From the NCBI RefSeq assembly GCF_013204855.1, contig NZ_JABMKZ010000013.1, positions 119,768 to 183,767 on the forward strand: a stretch of 64,000 nucleotides of DNA, in the 5' to 3' direction. The stretch comes from Paenibacillus alba. GTDB taxonomy: Bacteria; Bacillota; Bacilli; Paenibacillales; NBRC-103111. Below the pieces are notes generated by a model. That model saw only the letters and a list, made by a program, of their open reading frames with translations, was not told where the DNA came from and ran no database searches. Positions 1 to 8,828 of the stretch are shown piece by piece. Both the position numbers and the translations under genes were made by a program. The first letter of the stretch is position 1, and every line of letters starts with the position of its first letter.

Positions 1-170
1 CTTGCCGCTATCGTAATCAACCAACCGATGATCAGCGATATCCATCCGTCCGTCCCTGCATTCTCCGCTAATATTCGCGGAAGCGCCAAAAAGAAGACGC
101 TCACCTGCAAGCCAGAATTGATGAGAATGTATTGTAGGCTGGTGATATTATGCCGTGAAAATTCACTCAT
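1..170 (-). CDS. Spore germination permease, GerAB/GerB family (N-terminal part)
   Basis: Only the first 56 codons are present; the gene runs off the left edge. The start ATG overlaps the stop of the upstream germination gene (ATGA at 167-170), so the two are translationally coupled. The peptide begins MSEFSRHNITSLQYILIN and continues into a hydrophobic first membrane segment, as in the APC-superfamily GerAB subunits. GerA operons normally run A-B-C, so position and sequence agree. Family knowledge: GerAB senses the small-molecule germinant in the spore inner membrane. Confidence 0.8.
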   Translation of the reverse strand, partial: MSEFSRHNITSLQYILINSGLQVSVFFLALPRILAENAGTDGWISLIIGWLITIAA

Positions 171-1789
171 TCCGCGTCACCCTCTGGACGATTATCGCCT
201 TGCCTTTGCATTTGAATCGGCCTTGCGGACAAAGGCCGCTTGCGCATTTTCCAAATGGGCAGCCGAACGAAAGCATCTTTCCAATCCGCAAAACGCATTG
301 GAGCAAGCGGTGTGCTGTAAGGCGTCCCCAGCGATTCCAGCGAAATCAAATGCCCAATCATCGTCATCATGCCGATGATGATGCCAACAAAGCCGAACAT
401 CGCCGCCGCAATCATCATGGCGAAGCGGATCAGCCGAATTGCCGCCACCATATCGTAATTGGGCAGGATGAAAGAGGCGATCGCTGTGAAAGCCACGACA
501 ATTACCATGATATTGTTGATGAGTCCCGCTTGCACAATCGCTTGTCCAATGACAATACCGCCTACAATTCCAACGGTTTGCCCTACTGGAGCAGGTAAGC
601 GTACGCCTGCTTCCCGCATCATTTCAAGTGTAATTTCCATAATGACAGCCTCCAAGAACGGAGGAAATGGCACACGTCCTCGGAACTCCCCGATGGTAAG
701 CAGCAGCTTAATTGGAATAATCTCGAAATGGTAGGAAATGACGGCAATATAAAAGGCCGGCAGAAACGTAGCAATGAGAAAAGCAAACATTCTCAAGAGT
801 CGTATAAATGTAGCAATTGACCAGCGCGTGCTGTAGTCGTCGATGCTTTGGAAAAATGAAGTGAAGGTAGCAGGTCCAACTAACACGCTGGGCGAACGAT
901 CGAGAACAACAACGAATCTTCCTTGCAAGATTTGTGAAGCGGCTGCATCGGGCCTTTCTGTCAAAATAAATTGCGGGAAAGGGGAATACGGATTATCCTC
1001 GATATGTTCGGCTAATTCGCCGGTGTTGATCACGGTATCGACATCCAGCCTGCCTAACCGGTCTTCCAATTCCTGAAGTACCTCAGGATGTGCAACGTCC
1101 CCCAGATAAAGAATAGATACGACGGTATTTGCCCTGCTCCCAACGGTTAGTTCCTTGATTTTCAGTTCTCTGTTGGAAATATAACGCCTGATTAAGGCGA
1201 TGTTTTGCGTACCCGTTTCCACGAACCCTTGGTGTGCGCCTTTGAGAGAAGCTTCGATGGAAGGGTCTTCAATTGCCCGCTGCGGCCAGCCTTGTGTATC
1301 CAGAGCAAAAGCCTCGGACCGTCCGTTCACGAATAGCACACTGCGGCCTTGCAGAATAGCATTCTCGATGTGCTTCCAGCTGCTAAATCTCAGAATCTGG
1401 CCGATGGATAACCGAAAGCTGCCATCTGCGTCGGTTACATCTGCATCAAATTGCAGGGGCCGAAGCACATTGTTGTTGATCGAATTTTTATCGACTAGTC
1501 CCATCAAATAAACGAGCGCTGCCGGCTCCTGGGTATGTTTAATCGTAAACTCCCTTATGATGAGATCAGGAGTTTGTGTGAATATATGTTGCAGAGCCGT
1601 TAAGTTTTGAAATAAGGAAGCATCTAAGAAATCGTTAGGCGTTTGGCGCTGCGGCTTTGCTTGTGGAACCGTGCGGTACTTTTTCCTGAAGAACCAACTC
1701 GAGTATCGCATAGGTGGATAACTCCGTTCTGTACGGTGTTTTTGTATATGTTGTTCGATTTTGGTAAAATTATTCAAATGTTTTGCCAT
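167..1789 (-). CDS. Spore germination protein GerAA/GerKA family
   Basis: A 540-residue GerA-family A subunit (usual size about 480-550). It has a large soluble N-terminal region, then a membrane region in the last third with an IAVISYHFEIIPIKLLLTIG-type segment, a conserved RGRVPFPPFLEAVIMEIT block and further hydrophobic helices ending in a basic tail. With the coupled downstream GerAB gene it forms the start of a ger operon; A, B and C subunits make a nutrient receptor in the spore inner membrane. Start choice is uncertain: ATG at 1789 has no clear Shine-Dalgarno, whereas ATG at 1711 (514 residues) has GGAG about 10 nt upstream. The gene is divergent from the thioesterase at 1871. Confidence 0.88.
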   Translation of the reverse strand: MAKHLNNFTKIEQHIQKHRTERSYPPMRYSSWFFRKKYRTVPQAKPQRQTPNDFLDASLFQNLTALQHIFTQTPDLIIREFTIKHTQEPAALVYLMGLVDKNSINNNVLRPLQFDADVTDADGSFRLSIGQILRFSSWKHIENAILQGRSVLFVNGRSEAFALDTQGWPQRAIEDPSIEASLKGAHQGFVETGTQNIALIRRYISNRELKIKELTVGSRANTVVSILYLGDVAHPEVLQELEDRLGRLDVDTVINTGELAEHIEDNPYSPFPQFILTERPDAAASQILQGRFVVVLDRSPSVLVGPATFTSFFQSIDDYSTRWSIATFIRLLRMFAFLIATFLPAFYIAVISYHFEIIPIKLLLTIGEFRGRVPFPPFLEAVIMEITLEMMREAGVRLPAPVGQTVGIVGGIVIGQAIVQAGLINNIMVIVVAFTAIASFILPNYDMVAAIRLIRFAMMIAAAMFGFVGIIIGMMTMIGHLISLESLGTPYSTPLAPMRFADWKDAFVRLPIWKMRKRPLSARPIQMQRQGDNRPEGDAE

Positions 1790-1810
1790 ATCGGGGGGAA
1801 GACTGATAAT
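1783..1810 (+). promoter_or_regulatory. Candidate sigma-A promoter for the thioesterase gene
   Basis: TTGCCA at 1783-1788 and GATAAT at 1805-1810 with a 16-bp spacer, followed by a second TATAAT at 1825-1830. Start of transcription would be about 50 nt before the ATG at 1871. It overlaps the possible start of the divergent ger gene. Prediction from sequence only. Confidence 0.4.
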
Positions 1811-1870
1811 GGGGTACGCTGTGCTATAATAATGACATAACACGTTTATCACTGGAGGTTTGCAGCTTAC

Positions 1871-2362
1871 ATGACTCAGGAGAAGTGGCATCACACCCAA
1901 GTTCGTGTGCGATATGCAGAGACCGATCAAATGGGCGTTGTGTATCATGCGAACTACTTGACATGGTTTGAAATTGGACGAACAGAGCTCATTCGGGGGC
2001 TAGGCTATCCTTATCGCAAAATCGAGGACAAAGGGCTTTTGCTGCCCGTTGTTGAAGCAGAGGTTAAGTTCAAAAAGCCGGCACGCTACGATGATCTGGT
2101 CAGTGTATATACACGGGTGATTGAAATGAGCAGTGTCCGGCTTCAATTTGCATACGAAGTACGCAAAGTGCAAGAGGAGTTGCAAGATGAGGAATTGGCG
2201 ACATCTTCTTCAGCTGGTTTTTCTGGTTTTACAACAGAAGCGATGGGGGAATTGCTTGTAACTGGAACAACCAAACACGTTTGGGTGAATCCTTCTTGGA
2301 AGCCAGTACGTATAGAGAAGGAAGCGCCAGAATTATGGCAGCTGCTTTCCCAGTATTCTTAA
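1871..2362 (+). CDS. Acyl-CoA thioesterase, YbgC/4-hydroxybenzoyl-CoA thioesterase type
   Basis: A 163-residue single hot-dog domain protein. Near the N-terminus it carries YAETDQMGVVYHANYLTWFE, the signature of the YbgC/FadM group, with the catalytic Asp in the AETDQMG stretch. Such enzymes hydrolyse small acyl-CoA thioesters in the cytoplasm; the substrate here cannot be read from sequence. It is preceded by GGAGG (1854-1858), a slightly long 12 nt from the ATG. The next gene, fxsA, starts 15 bp after its stop, so the two are probably cotranscribed. Confidence 0.85.
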   Translation: MTQEKWHHTQVRVRYAETDQMGVVYHANYLTWFEIGRTELIRGLGYPYRKIEDKGLLLPVVEAEVKFKKPARYDDLVSVYTRVIEMSSVRLQFAYEVRKVQEELQDEELATSSSAGFSGFTTEAMGELLVTGTTKHVWVNPSWKPVRIEKEAPELWQLLSQYS

Positions 2363-2376
2363 AAGGGGCTGAACGC

Positions 2377-2772
2377 ATGTTACGGATTATGATTGCTATT
2401 TTTATACTTGTACCTGCCATAGAAATCACACTGCTTATCACGCTGGGTCATTATATCGGCGGTTGGACGACTTTTGCGCTTATCCTGTTAAGCGGCTTTC
2501 TAGGTGTCTATTTTGCCAAAAGAGAAGGACGCAAAGTGTTGGAATATGCCAAGTTTGAATGGTCGCAAGGCCAATTGCCTGCACAGCATCTGCTGGATGG
2601 CATTTGTATATTCATCGGTGGCATTTTGTTGATTACGCCAGGCTTTATTACGGATATCTTCGGATTCCTGCTCGTTTTCCCGTATACCCGACCTATTTTT
2701 AAGGTCATGCTGCTCGCCATCATTCAGAAGCAAATCGGCAGAGGCCGAATGCGTTTTATTAACCGCCGATAA
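2377..2772 (+). CDS. fxsA: FxsA family membrane protein
   Basis: A 131-residue protein starting MLRIMIAIFILVPAIEITLL, with two N-terminal membrane segments, a short charged loop (FAKREGRKVLEYAKFEW) and two more hydrophobic segments containing LLITPGFITDIFGFLL, the conserved FxsA block. E. coli FxsA relieves F-plasmid exclusion of phage T7; its normal role is unknown. The start at 2377 was chosen because AAAAGGGG lies 8 nt upstream; an upstream ATG in the same frame at 2281 lies inside the thioesterase gene and has no ribosome site. Confidence 0.88.
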   Translation: MLRIMIAIFILVPAIEITLLITLGHYIGGWTTFALILLSGFLGVYFAKREGRKVLEYAKFEWSQGQLPAQHLLDGICIFIGGILLITPGFITDIFGFLLVFPYTRPIFKVMLLAIIQKQIGRGRMRFINRR

Positions 2773-2784
2773 TCGCCAAAATAA

Positions 2785-2825
2785 AAAGGCTCGATGTCCG
2801 CCTATTCAGGAGGAGTCGAGCCTTT
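2785..2825. terminator. Bidirectional terminator between fxsA and ytvI
   Basis: A perfect 10-bp stem, AAAGGCTCGA (2785-2794) with TCGAGCCTTT (2816-2825), and a 21-nt loop. A/T tracts on the outer sides allow use on both strands. The loop contains the stop codon of the convergent ytvI-like gene. Confidence 0.7.
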
Positions 2826-3938
2826 ATGTATGTAGGCCGCGATATCATGAAAGATTCGGGCGCGATAGAAGGCTGAAATCAGGATAAGTGTCACTGGGCC
2901 AATGATGAGTCCAAGCAGTCCGAAAAGCTTCAGTCCAACAAACATAGCGATCAGAGTGGCAAGTGGATCTAAGCCGACCGAGGAGGCAAGCACCTTGGGC
3001 TCCATAATTTGCCTGGCAATAACGATGGCTCCGTACAGCACGCTGAGACCAATCCCCAGATAGAAGTTTCCTTGCGCAAAAAATACATATAAGATCCATG
3101 GCACCATGACAGCGCCTGTTCCCAAATAAGGCATTAAGTCTGCCAAGCCTGTTAGCAAGCCGATGGTGATTGCATAATCAACACGAAGGACTAACAAGCC
3201 GATAATGACAACCAAAGCGGTTAGGGAGACGAGAATCAGCTGGGCGCGCATATAGCCAAATAAAGCTTTTTGCAAATCAGTCCGAATCAATTGCGTAGTC
3301 TTGACAATCACATCTGAGAAGATGCCTTTGTAGCGCTTGATCAGCTGATACCAATCTTTACTGATGAAGAAGGTAGCCAGCATGACAATAATCGTAATGG
3401 TTGCGATATTCGGAAGCGAGGTTAGGAATCTTCTTAACGTATCAAAAACGTAGCCAATAATGTACTTACTGACGTCGGCAATCGAGCCAGCGGTGGAAGT
3501 CAAATTCTTGTTTACGGTTTCTTGGTATTTCGGATTATTTTCGAAAAACTCGTTGATGCGTTCGATCCAATCTTGGAACGCTGTTGAATTAATGAATACA
3601 TTGAACTGCTCCACCCAAAGATTAATTTGTATCTGCAGGGTATCGGCCAGTGATCCAAGCTCTACGACAATATTGGCGACGAGCAAAGTGACGGCTGCGA
3701 CCATTGCGCTTATAAAAAGCAGCATGGAAAAAGAGACGGCGAGCCAGCGGGGAAATTTTAATTTAAATTGAAAAAAGTTCACAACAGGGTTAAGCATTAG
3801 GGCCAGCACCCAGCCAAAAATAAAAGGATAAATGAGCGGAATGACATAGTAAAATGCCAAACTGATGAGCACGATAATTAATGCCACCCAAATACCTCTG
3901 AAAATCTGATGAACTAAGCGTGGATTCAAGATTCCCAT
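2802..3938 (-). CDS. ytvI: Sporulation integral membrane protein YtvI, AI-2E transporter family
   Basis: A 378-residue polytopic protein of the AI-2E/PerM family: two membrane helices at the N-terminus, a long soluble segment at roughly residues 95-175, then a cluster of helices with GLADLMPYLGTGAVMVPW and, near the C-terminus, GLDPLATLIAMFVGLKLFG, both typical of this family. YtvI is the sporulation-associated Bacillus member; its substrate is unknown. The ATG at 3938 is chosen because AAGGAG lies 9 nt upstream; an in-frame ATG at 4010 lacks this. It converges with fxsA over a shared terminator. Confidence 0.8.
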   Translation of the reverse strand: MGILNPRLVHQIFRGIWVALIIVLISLAFYYVIPLIYPFIFGWVLALMLNPVVNFFQFKLKFPRWLAVSFSMLLFISAMVAAVTLLVANIVVELGSLADTLQIQINLWVEQFNVFINSTAFQDWIERINEFFENNPKYQETVNKNLTSTAGSIADVSKYIIGYVFDTLRRFLTSLPNIATITIIVMLATFFISKDWYQLIKRYKGIFSDVIVKTTQLIRTDLQKALFGYMRAQLILVSLTALVVIIGLLVLRVDYAITIGLLTGLADLMPYLGTGAVMVPWILYVFFAQGNFYLGIGLSVLYGAIVIARQIMEPKVLASSVGLDPLATLIAMFVGLKLFGLLGLIIGPVTLILISAFYRARIFHDIAAYIHKGSTPPE

Positions 3939-4127
3939 GGTTGTTCTCTCCTTGATTCTAGTCTTTTTATTGTAACATGAAGTTGGATAAATACGGAAAC
4001 GATCATTCATTTACAAAATCTTAATAAAGTAGAAGAGGGGGTTCTGCATTGTCGGTGTACAAGACACATAGTACAATGTAGATATACCTATAGCAAAATA
4101 GATCCCATAACCATAACTGGAGGCTTT

Positions 4128-6251
4128 ATGAGTATTGCACGAGAACCCGATCTGAAAGAAATGAAAGAGATCAAAGAAGTCAAAGAAATTTCGACCAAGT
4201 ACTTGAACCGAGATTTGAGCTGGATTGAGTTCAATTGGCGAGTTCTGGAGGAAGCGCAGGATGCGAGTACTCCGCTGCTTGAACGGATGAAATTTCTGGC
4301 GATCGTTTCTAGCAATCTCGATGAGTTCATGAGTGTTCGTGTTGCGGGGCTCAAAGATCAAATTAAGGCGGGTTATACCAAAAAAGATTTCACAGGCTAC
4401 ACGCCGGCAGGTCTAATTAAACGCATAATGAAACGCACCGCCAAAATGGTGACTGAACAGTACAAAACGTATCGGGAAGTAACGCGCCTGTTGACCAAAG
4501 AAGGCATTGTGTTTACGGAATACGAAGATCTGAATATGAGCCAGAAGAAAGCCATGGATGCTTATTATCATGATATTATTTTCCCTGTCTTAACACCGAT
4601 GGCGGTCGATCAAAGCCGACCATTTCCACTTGTCCATAATCATTCGGTCTATTTAGCCGTTCTTTTGGTGCGCGAAGGCGACGATCCGGATGAAGAGCCT
4701 TATTTCGCCATCGTTCAAGTACCTAGTAATTTATCTCGTTACATATCTGTACCCACAAGACCCAATAGTAAAAAGCAAGAATTTATTTTGCTTGAAGAAT
4801 TAATGGAACATCATATTCAGTCCTTATTCAGCGGCTATATTCCGATTTCTGTGCATGGGTTCCGAGTGACTCGCAATGCTGATTTAACGCTTAATGAAGA
4901 AGGTGCGGAGGATCTGCTGGAAGAGATCGAGAAGGAGCTTAGACGCAGACGTTGGGGAGCTCCCGTGCGGCTGGAGGTGCAAGAAGGGATTCATCCCTAT
5001 GCGCTTACCCAGCTTCAGGAAGAATTTGAGATCGAAGAGCAGATTTTTGAAATCGACGGCCCGCTCGATATTACTTATTTTATGAAGCTGGCCAGCACGT
5101 TGACGGGTTTCGAAAATCTTCGCTATCCACGCATCAACGCCAAATATCCGGTCGAGTTTGAAGATACGGTCGATTTCTTTGATGTCCTGAAACAAAAAGA
5201 TGTGCTTGTGCATCACCCTTTCGAAACGTTCGACGCTGTGACGGATTTCATCGTTCATGCTGCATATGATCCTCACGTTTTGGCGATAAAAATGACCTTG
5301 TATCGAGCTAGCGGGAAGTCGCCGATTATTCAAGCATTAGCCAGAGCCGCGGAGTCTGGGAAGCAAGTAACGGTCGTTGTGGAACTCAAAGCCCGTTTCG
5401 ATGAGGAACGCAATATCGCTTGGGCACGAATGCTGGAGAAGTCAGGCTGTCATGTTGTGTATGGCCTGGTCGGACTGAAAACACATGCGAAGATAACGCT
5501 TGTTGTGCGGCAAGAAGAGCATACGCTTCGCCGATATGTGCATGTGGGAACCGGCAACTATAACGACAGTACGGCTCGGCTCTATACGGACGTAGGTCTA
5601 TTCACTTCAAACAGTGTCATTGGGGAGGACGCATCGGCGCTTTTCAATGAGATTACGGGATATTCAGCGCCGCATGACTGGCAGTCTTTTGCTGTCGCGC
5701 CGACGGATCTGAAAGATAAGCTGTTCGAGCTCATCGAACGGGAAGCTGAACATGCAAGAGCGGGAAGACCAGCGCGGATTATTGCCAAGATGAACTCCTT
5801 GTCCAATCAGGAGATGGTCGATGCGTTATACGCGGCGTCTCAAGCAGGCGTGAAAATCGATCTGATTATTCGTGGTGTTTGCTGCTTGCGTCCTGGTGTG
5901 CCGGGTCTTAGTGAAAATATTACGGTTCGGAGCATTGTGGATCGATTCTTGGAGCATTCCCGGATGTACTATTTCGAGAACGGCGGTCTCGTTGATGTGT
6001 ATTTATCCTCAGCCGATTGGATGACACGTAATTTGACTCGTCGTATCGAGTTGATGTGTCCAGTTCTTGATCATGATATGAAGAAAATGATGATTCAAAT
6101 TCTGAATGTCAGTCTGAACGATAATGTCAAAGCGAGAGAATTGATGCCAAACGGCATGTACAGTCGCATAAAAAATGAACTGACCCCTTATCGGAGCCAG
6201 TTCGAGGCTTTGAAAATTACGACTTGGAAAAAACTCCGGCTTGAGTCTTAA
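4128..6251 (+). CDS. ppk: Polyphosphate kinase PPK1
   Basis: 707 residues, the usual PPK1 length. Polymerises the gamma-phosphate of ATP into inorganic polyphosphate and can work in reverse. Visible signatures: KYLNRDLSWIEFNWRVLEEA at the N-terminus; the two phospholipase-D-like catalytic halves with the phosphorylated His in GLKTHAKITLV (His453, equivalent to E. coli His435) and the second essential His in RFLEHSRMYYF (His610); and HVGTGNYNDSTARLYTD between them. GGAGG sits 7 nt before the ATG. The N-terminus has an unusual charged stretch rich in Lys-Glu (residues 9-22). The 3' end overlaps the convergent exopolyphosphatase gene by 35 bp. Confidence 0.97.
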   Translation: MSIAREPDLKEMKEIKEVKEISTKYLNRDLSWIEFNWRVLEEAQDASTPLLERMKFLAIVSSNLDEFMSVRVAGLKDQIKAGYTKKDFTGYTPAGLIKRIMKRTAKMVTEQYKTYREVTRLLTKEGIVFTEYEDLNMSQKKAMDAYYHDIIFPVLTPMAVDQSRPFPLVHNHSVYLAVLLVREGDDPDEEPYFAIVQVPSNLSRYISVPTRPNSKKQEFILLEELMEHHIQSLFSGYIPISVHGFRVTRNADLTLNEEGAEDLLEEIEKELRRRRWGAPVRLEVQEGIHPYALTQLQEEFEIEEQIFEIDGPLDITYFMKLASTLTGFENLRYPRINAKYPVEFEDTVDFFDVLKQKDVLVHHPFETFDAVTDFIVHAAYDPHVLAIKMTLYRASGKSPIIQALARAAESGKQVTVVVELKARFDEERNIAWARMLEKSGCHVVYGLVGLKTHAKITLVVRQEEHTLRRYVHVGTGNYNDSTARLYTDVGLFTSNSVIGEDASALFNEITGYSAPHDWQSFAVAPTDLKDKLFELIEREAEHARAGRPARIIAKMNSLSNQEMVDALYAASQAGVKIDLIIRGVCCLRPGVPGLSENITVRSIVDRFLEHSRMYYFENGGLVDVYLSSADWMTRNLTRRIELMCPVLDHDMKKMMIQILNVSLNDNVKARELMPNGMYSRIKNELTPYRSQFEALKITTWKKLRLES

Positions 6252-7752
6252 GCTTAAGTCCCCACGCTTTTTCGAACTCTTTGCTTACTAAAGCGAGTTC
6301 CTTTAGCTCCAAGATCGGATTGTGAATGCACATTAGTTTCAATGTTAAGGTCGTTTCGCTTCTGGTTAGCTGCAGTTCTTGAACAGGTTGGGTTTCACTG
6401 AAATCAAGGGCTATGGCCAACTTCAGCAAAGTTCCCAGTTTAATAATTAATCCTTCGTCGGTTTCTGTCAGAAGGTCCTTGTGCGCAAGGGCTTGCTGGT
6501 GGATCCGGCTTTTTGTTTTGTAGGTTGCAATGAGGGAACAAATCACAATTTCGCGATGACTAAGACCATCGATACGCGTATTGGCAATCATATACTGCGT
6601 GTGTTTGAGATATTGATAATAATGGACACTGGCCCCAATCCGATGAAGGAGAGCAGCCGTATGCAAGTATCGTTGGTTGCGATCTTCCAGTTCGGACTTC
6701 TCAGACAGCTTTTGGAATAGCTGCATAGCTATGCGATCAATGTGTCTGACATGCTTTTCAGCCGCGTTGGGATGCAGGGCAAGGATATTATGGATGCTAG
6801 CTTCAAGCACATTATGCTTGATCGGGTGTTCAGGATCAAACGTTTCATAAAATAGACCGTCGCGCAGACCGGAGCCGCTAATAATGCAAGCCGAAGATTG
6901 CACCGCTTCATAGATGGTAGCCATAATAATCAGACCAGGGACCATAATATCGGCACGTTCTTTGGAAAGACCGTCTATTTTTTTTCTTTTCTCTAACGGC
7001 AGTGAGGAAAGAAATGTAAGAAAACTCGGAAGTTCCCCCGATTTCAATACGTAATTATGTGCGAGTTGAAGCGAATACTTGTTGCGCTTCTGACTCATTT
7101 TCCCCAATGTTCGAATCGTTCCGCCCAAGCCAATCATAGGCAAATTGGGAGAGTGTTTCATCCACGGCTGAGCCGAAACCGCCTCTTCCACCATCTGGCG
7201 AATGTTAGTCATCTCTTGTTCGGTCAGGTTGCCGTTTTTCATATATTGACGAGTCGTATTCACAGCACCGAACGGAAAGGAAACGCTATGTTTCAGCTTC
7301 CGGTCTCGAAATAAAGTAACCTCCGTGCTTCCGCCGCCAATATCAATAATAATGCCATCTTGAATATCGATGGAGTTAATTACCCCTAAATAACCATAGC
7401 GTGCTTCTTCTGTACCGCTCAATACTTCAATGTGAAGTCCGGTTTGCTCTTCGAGAATCCGCACGATCTCGGCCGAGTTCGCCGCGTTGCGAATGGCTGC
7501 TGTCGCCACGGCTCTAATCGTTTGCACCTCTTGAACTCGGCACAGCAGCGCGTAATGGGAAAGTATAGGAACGATAGATACGATATCCTTGCTATGTAAA
7601 ATGCCATCGTAACCGATGCGCTCACTAAGTCTTGCTGAGTCCTTGTGTTCACTTACAACACGGTAGGCCCCTTGGGCGTTGATTTCGTAAATGACGAGCC
7701 GAATCGAGTTCGATCCGATATCAATGATGCCGATACTTGTGCCGCTGCTCAT
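6217..7752 (-). CDS. ppx: Exopolyphosphatase, Ppx/GppA family
   Basis: 511 residues. The N-terminal half is the actin-like ASKHA fold with IGIIDIGSNSIRLVIYE (phosphate-1 loop) and GIIIDIGGGSTEVTLF (phosphate-2 loop), and LPMIGLGGTIRTLGKM further on. The C-terminal half is the HD-like helical domain seen in long Ppx proteins. It removes terminal phosphates from polyphosphate, the opposite of the convergent ppk, or hydrolyses pppGpp. The ATG at 7752 has AAAGGAG 8 nt upstream; an in-frame ATG 30 bp earlier does not. Its last 35 bp lie inside ppk on the other strand and no terminator separates the two. Confidence 0.95.
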   Translation of the reverse strand: MSSGTSIGIIDIGSNSIRLVIYEINAQGAYRVVSEHKDSARLSERIGYDGILHSKDIVSIVPILSHYALLCRVQEVQTIRAVATAAIRNAANSAEIVRILEEQTGLHIEVLSGTEEARYGYLGVINSIDIQDGIIIDIGGGSTEVTLFRDRKLKHSVSFPFGAVNTTRQYMKNGNLTEQEMTNIRQMVEEAVSAQPWMKHSPNLPMIGLGGTIRTLGKMSQKRNKYSLQLAHNYVLKSGELPSFLTFLSSLPLEKRKKIDGLSKERADIMVPGLIIMATIYEAVQSSACIISGSGLRDGLFYETFDPEHPIKHNVLEASIHNILALHPNAAEKHVRHIDRIAMQLFQKLSEKSELEDRNQRYLHTAALLHRIGASVHYYQYLKHTQYMIANTRIDGLSHREIVICSLIATYKTKSRIHQQALAHKDLLTETDEGLIIKLGTLLKLAIALDFSETQPVQELQLTRSETTLTLKLMCIHNPILELKELALVSKEFEKAWGLKLKTQAGVFSKS

Positions 7753-7797
7753 GTATTTGCTCCTTTGTCCGAGAAAAATCACTGGTTCTTTGCCTAC

Positions 7798-7826
7798 ATT
7801 GTATCAATCTGCATCCTTCTCGACAA
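7798..7826 (-). promoter_or_regulatory. Candidate sigma-A promoter of ppx
   Basis: Reading the minus strand: TTGTCG (complement of 7821-7826), a 17-bp spacer and TACAAT (complement of 7798-7803), placing transcription start about 40 nt upstream of the ppx ATG. Good match in both hexamers and in spacing. Confidence 0.6.
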
Positions 7827-7841
7827 ATTCTTGGTCGGGGA

Positions 7842-8309
7842 TCAAGGCTGAAAAATCTCGACTACGCCTAGCGGATCTAATTTAATGGCATATTGTTCAT
7901 TTAAAACGACGTATAAGCCATATTTTTCTAAATACCTGTCAATAGCAGCTTGCAGAAACGCTTCAGTCACCCCAAGAAATTCTGCAATTTCGTAACGTCC
8001 CTTGGCTCGCGCCTTGTGGGCGTCAACGATGCGTTCCAGCGGTATCAGTTTATGGTGAGCCCACTGTCTTGCAAGAAGTTCTTGCTTTCTGTTGCGTACG
8101 TCAGACTGATCTGTTATATCACCTGAGCTAGTGTGATAATGTCCTAGTTCCTCGGCGAGTATGCAGCGCTTTTCAATGTGAGTAGATAAGCTCTTGTTAA
8201 TCCAAATCGTGTTGTCTGCATAAAGGCCATGTGTGGTTGGCAATAGATTCTGCTCAGAGACATCGATGGATAAATGAGCTGCCTCTTTGAGCAGCTTTTC
8301 ATACAGCAT
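7842..8309 (-). CDS. ImmA/IrrE-type metallopeptidase, phage locus (XkdA-like)
   Basis: 155 residues with the ImmA signature CILAEELGHYHTSS: a Glu-Glu-Leu-Gly-His zinc motif in place of canonical HExxH, as in many phage ImmA proteins. A winged-helix-like segment (GRYEIAEFLGVTEAFLQAAI) follows. ImmA proteins cleave their partner Xre-type repressor after DNA damage or quorum signals (ICEBs1 precedent), and PBSX has the same pair (XkdA/Xre). The gene starts 3 nt after the stop of the upstream repressor gene, with AGGGAG before the ATG, so the two are one operon. Inference: it inactivates the repressor at 8313-8636 to switch on the tail genes. Confidence 0.85.
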   Translation of the reverse strand: MLYEKLLKEAAHLSIDVSEQNLLPTTHGLYADNTIWINKSLSTHIEKRCILAEELGHYHTSSGDITDQSDVRNRKQELLARQWAHHKLIPLERIVDAHKARAKGRYEIAEFLGVTEAFLQAAIDRYLEKYGLYVVLNEQYAIKLDPLGVVEIFQP

Positions 8310-8312
8310 AAG

Positions 8313-8636
8313 CTATTCTCCCTGCTGTTGGCGTTTGGAGCGCACAAAGGCTTTGAACCGTTCAAGCTCCTCCAACTCTTCGTCTGTCCAATTCTCCCCT
8401 TCATGGTGAGCGGCAATCGTCTCAAGCTGCTGCTTTTCGGCCATAATCACCAACTCTTCAACGGTGATATCCAGCGCGCGGCAAACTTTGATGACGTTAT
8501 CGATGGAAGCCCTGCCGACACCGCGGCTCAACATCGACTGGAGGGTTGTGGGGGGGATACCTATTTCTTCAGCAAAAGCTCTTCTGCTGCCTCGCTTATC
8601 AATTAATGCAGACAAAATTTCAGCTTTTTTATCCAC
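8313..8636 (-). CDS. xre: Xre-family phage repressor
   Basis: 107 residues with a GTG start and AGAGGTG just upstream. Residues about 5-60 form a Cro/CI helix-turn-helix: RRAFAEEIGIPPTTLQSMLS is the two-helix recognition motif, followed by GVGRASIDNVIKVCRALDIT. The C-terminal tail is charged, with no protease domain, so inactivation must come from a partner, the adjacent ImmA. It lies divergent from the sigma-like activator, across a region with matched palindromes that are its probable operators. Equivalent to Xre of PBSX by position and neighbours. Confidence 0.88.
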   Translation of the reverse strand: MDKKAEILSALIDKRGSRRAFAEEIGIPPTTLQSMLSRGVGRASIDNVIKVCRALDITVEELVIMAEKQQLETIAAHHEGENWTDEELEELERFKAFVRSKRQQQGE

Positions 8637-8725
8637 CGGGCACCTCTCAAATGAATGGAATAAACGCTTTTCCGTATATATGGAATATCGTACCTTATCG
8701 GAATCGCAATGTAAAGATAAGGATA

Positions 8726-8739
8726 AACGATAATGCGTT
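8726..8739. promoter_or_regulatory. Candidate Xre operator O1
   Basis: The 14-bp palindrome AACGATAATGCGTT. It shares the AACG-N6-CGTT frame with the element at 8767-8780, 41 bp away centre to centre, about four helical turns. A related half-site (AACGCA) occurs at 8800 and AAACGC at 8662. Operator function is inferred from position between the divergent repressor and activator genes. Confidence 0.55.
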
Positions 8740-8757
8740 CACAATTTTTATAATAAC

Positions 8758-8786
8758 TTGACTATGAACGCAATAGCGTTTAATAT
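8758..8786 (+). promoter_or_regulatory. Activator-operon promoter with repressor operator O2 in its spacer
   Basis: TTGACT at 8758-8763 and TAATAT at 8781-8786 with exactly 17 bp between. The spacer is almost filled by the palindrome AACGCAATAGCGTT (8767-8780), same form as O1, so a bound repressor would block RNA polymerase directly. Transcription would begin near 8793, before the small ORF at 8829 and the sigma-like gene at 8915. Confidence 0.7.
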
Positions 8787-8828
8787 TGCGATAACCCTGA
8801 ACGCATTTGCATGTATCAAAGGAGGAAG

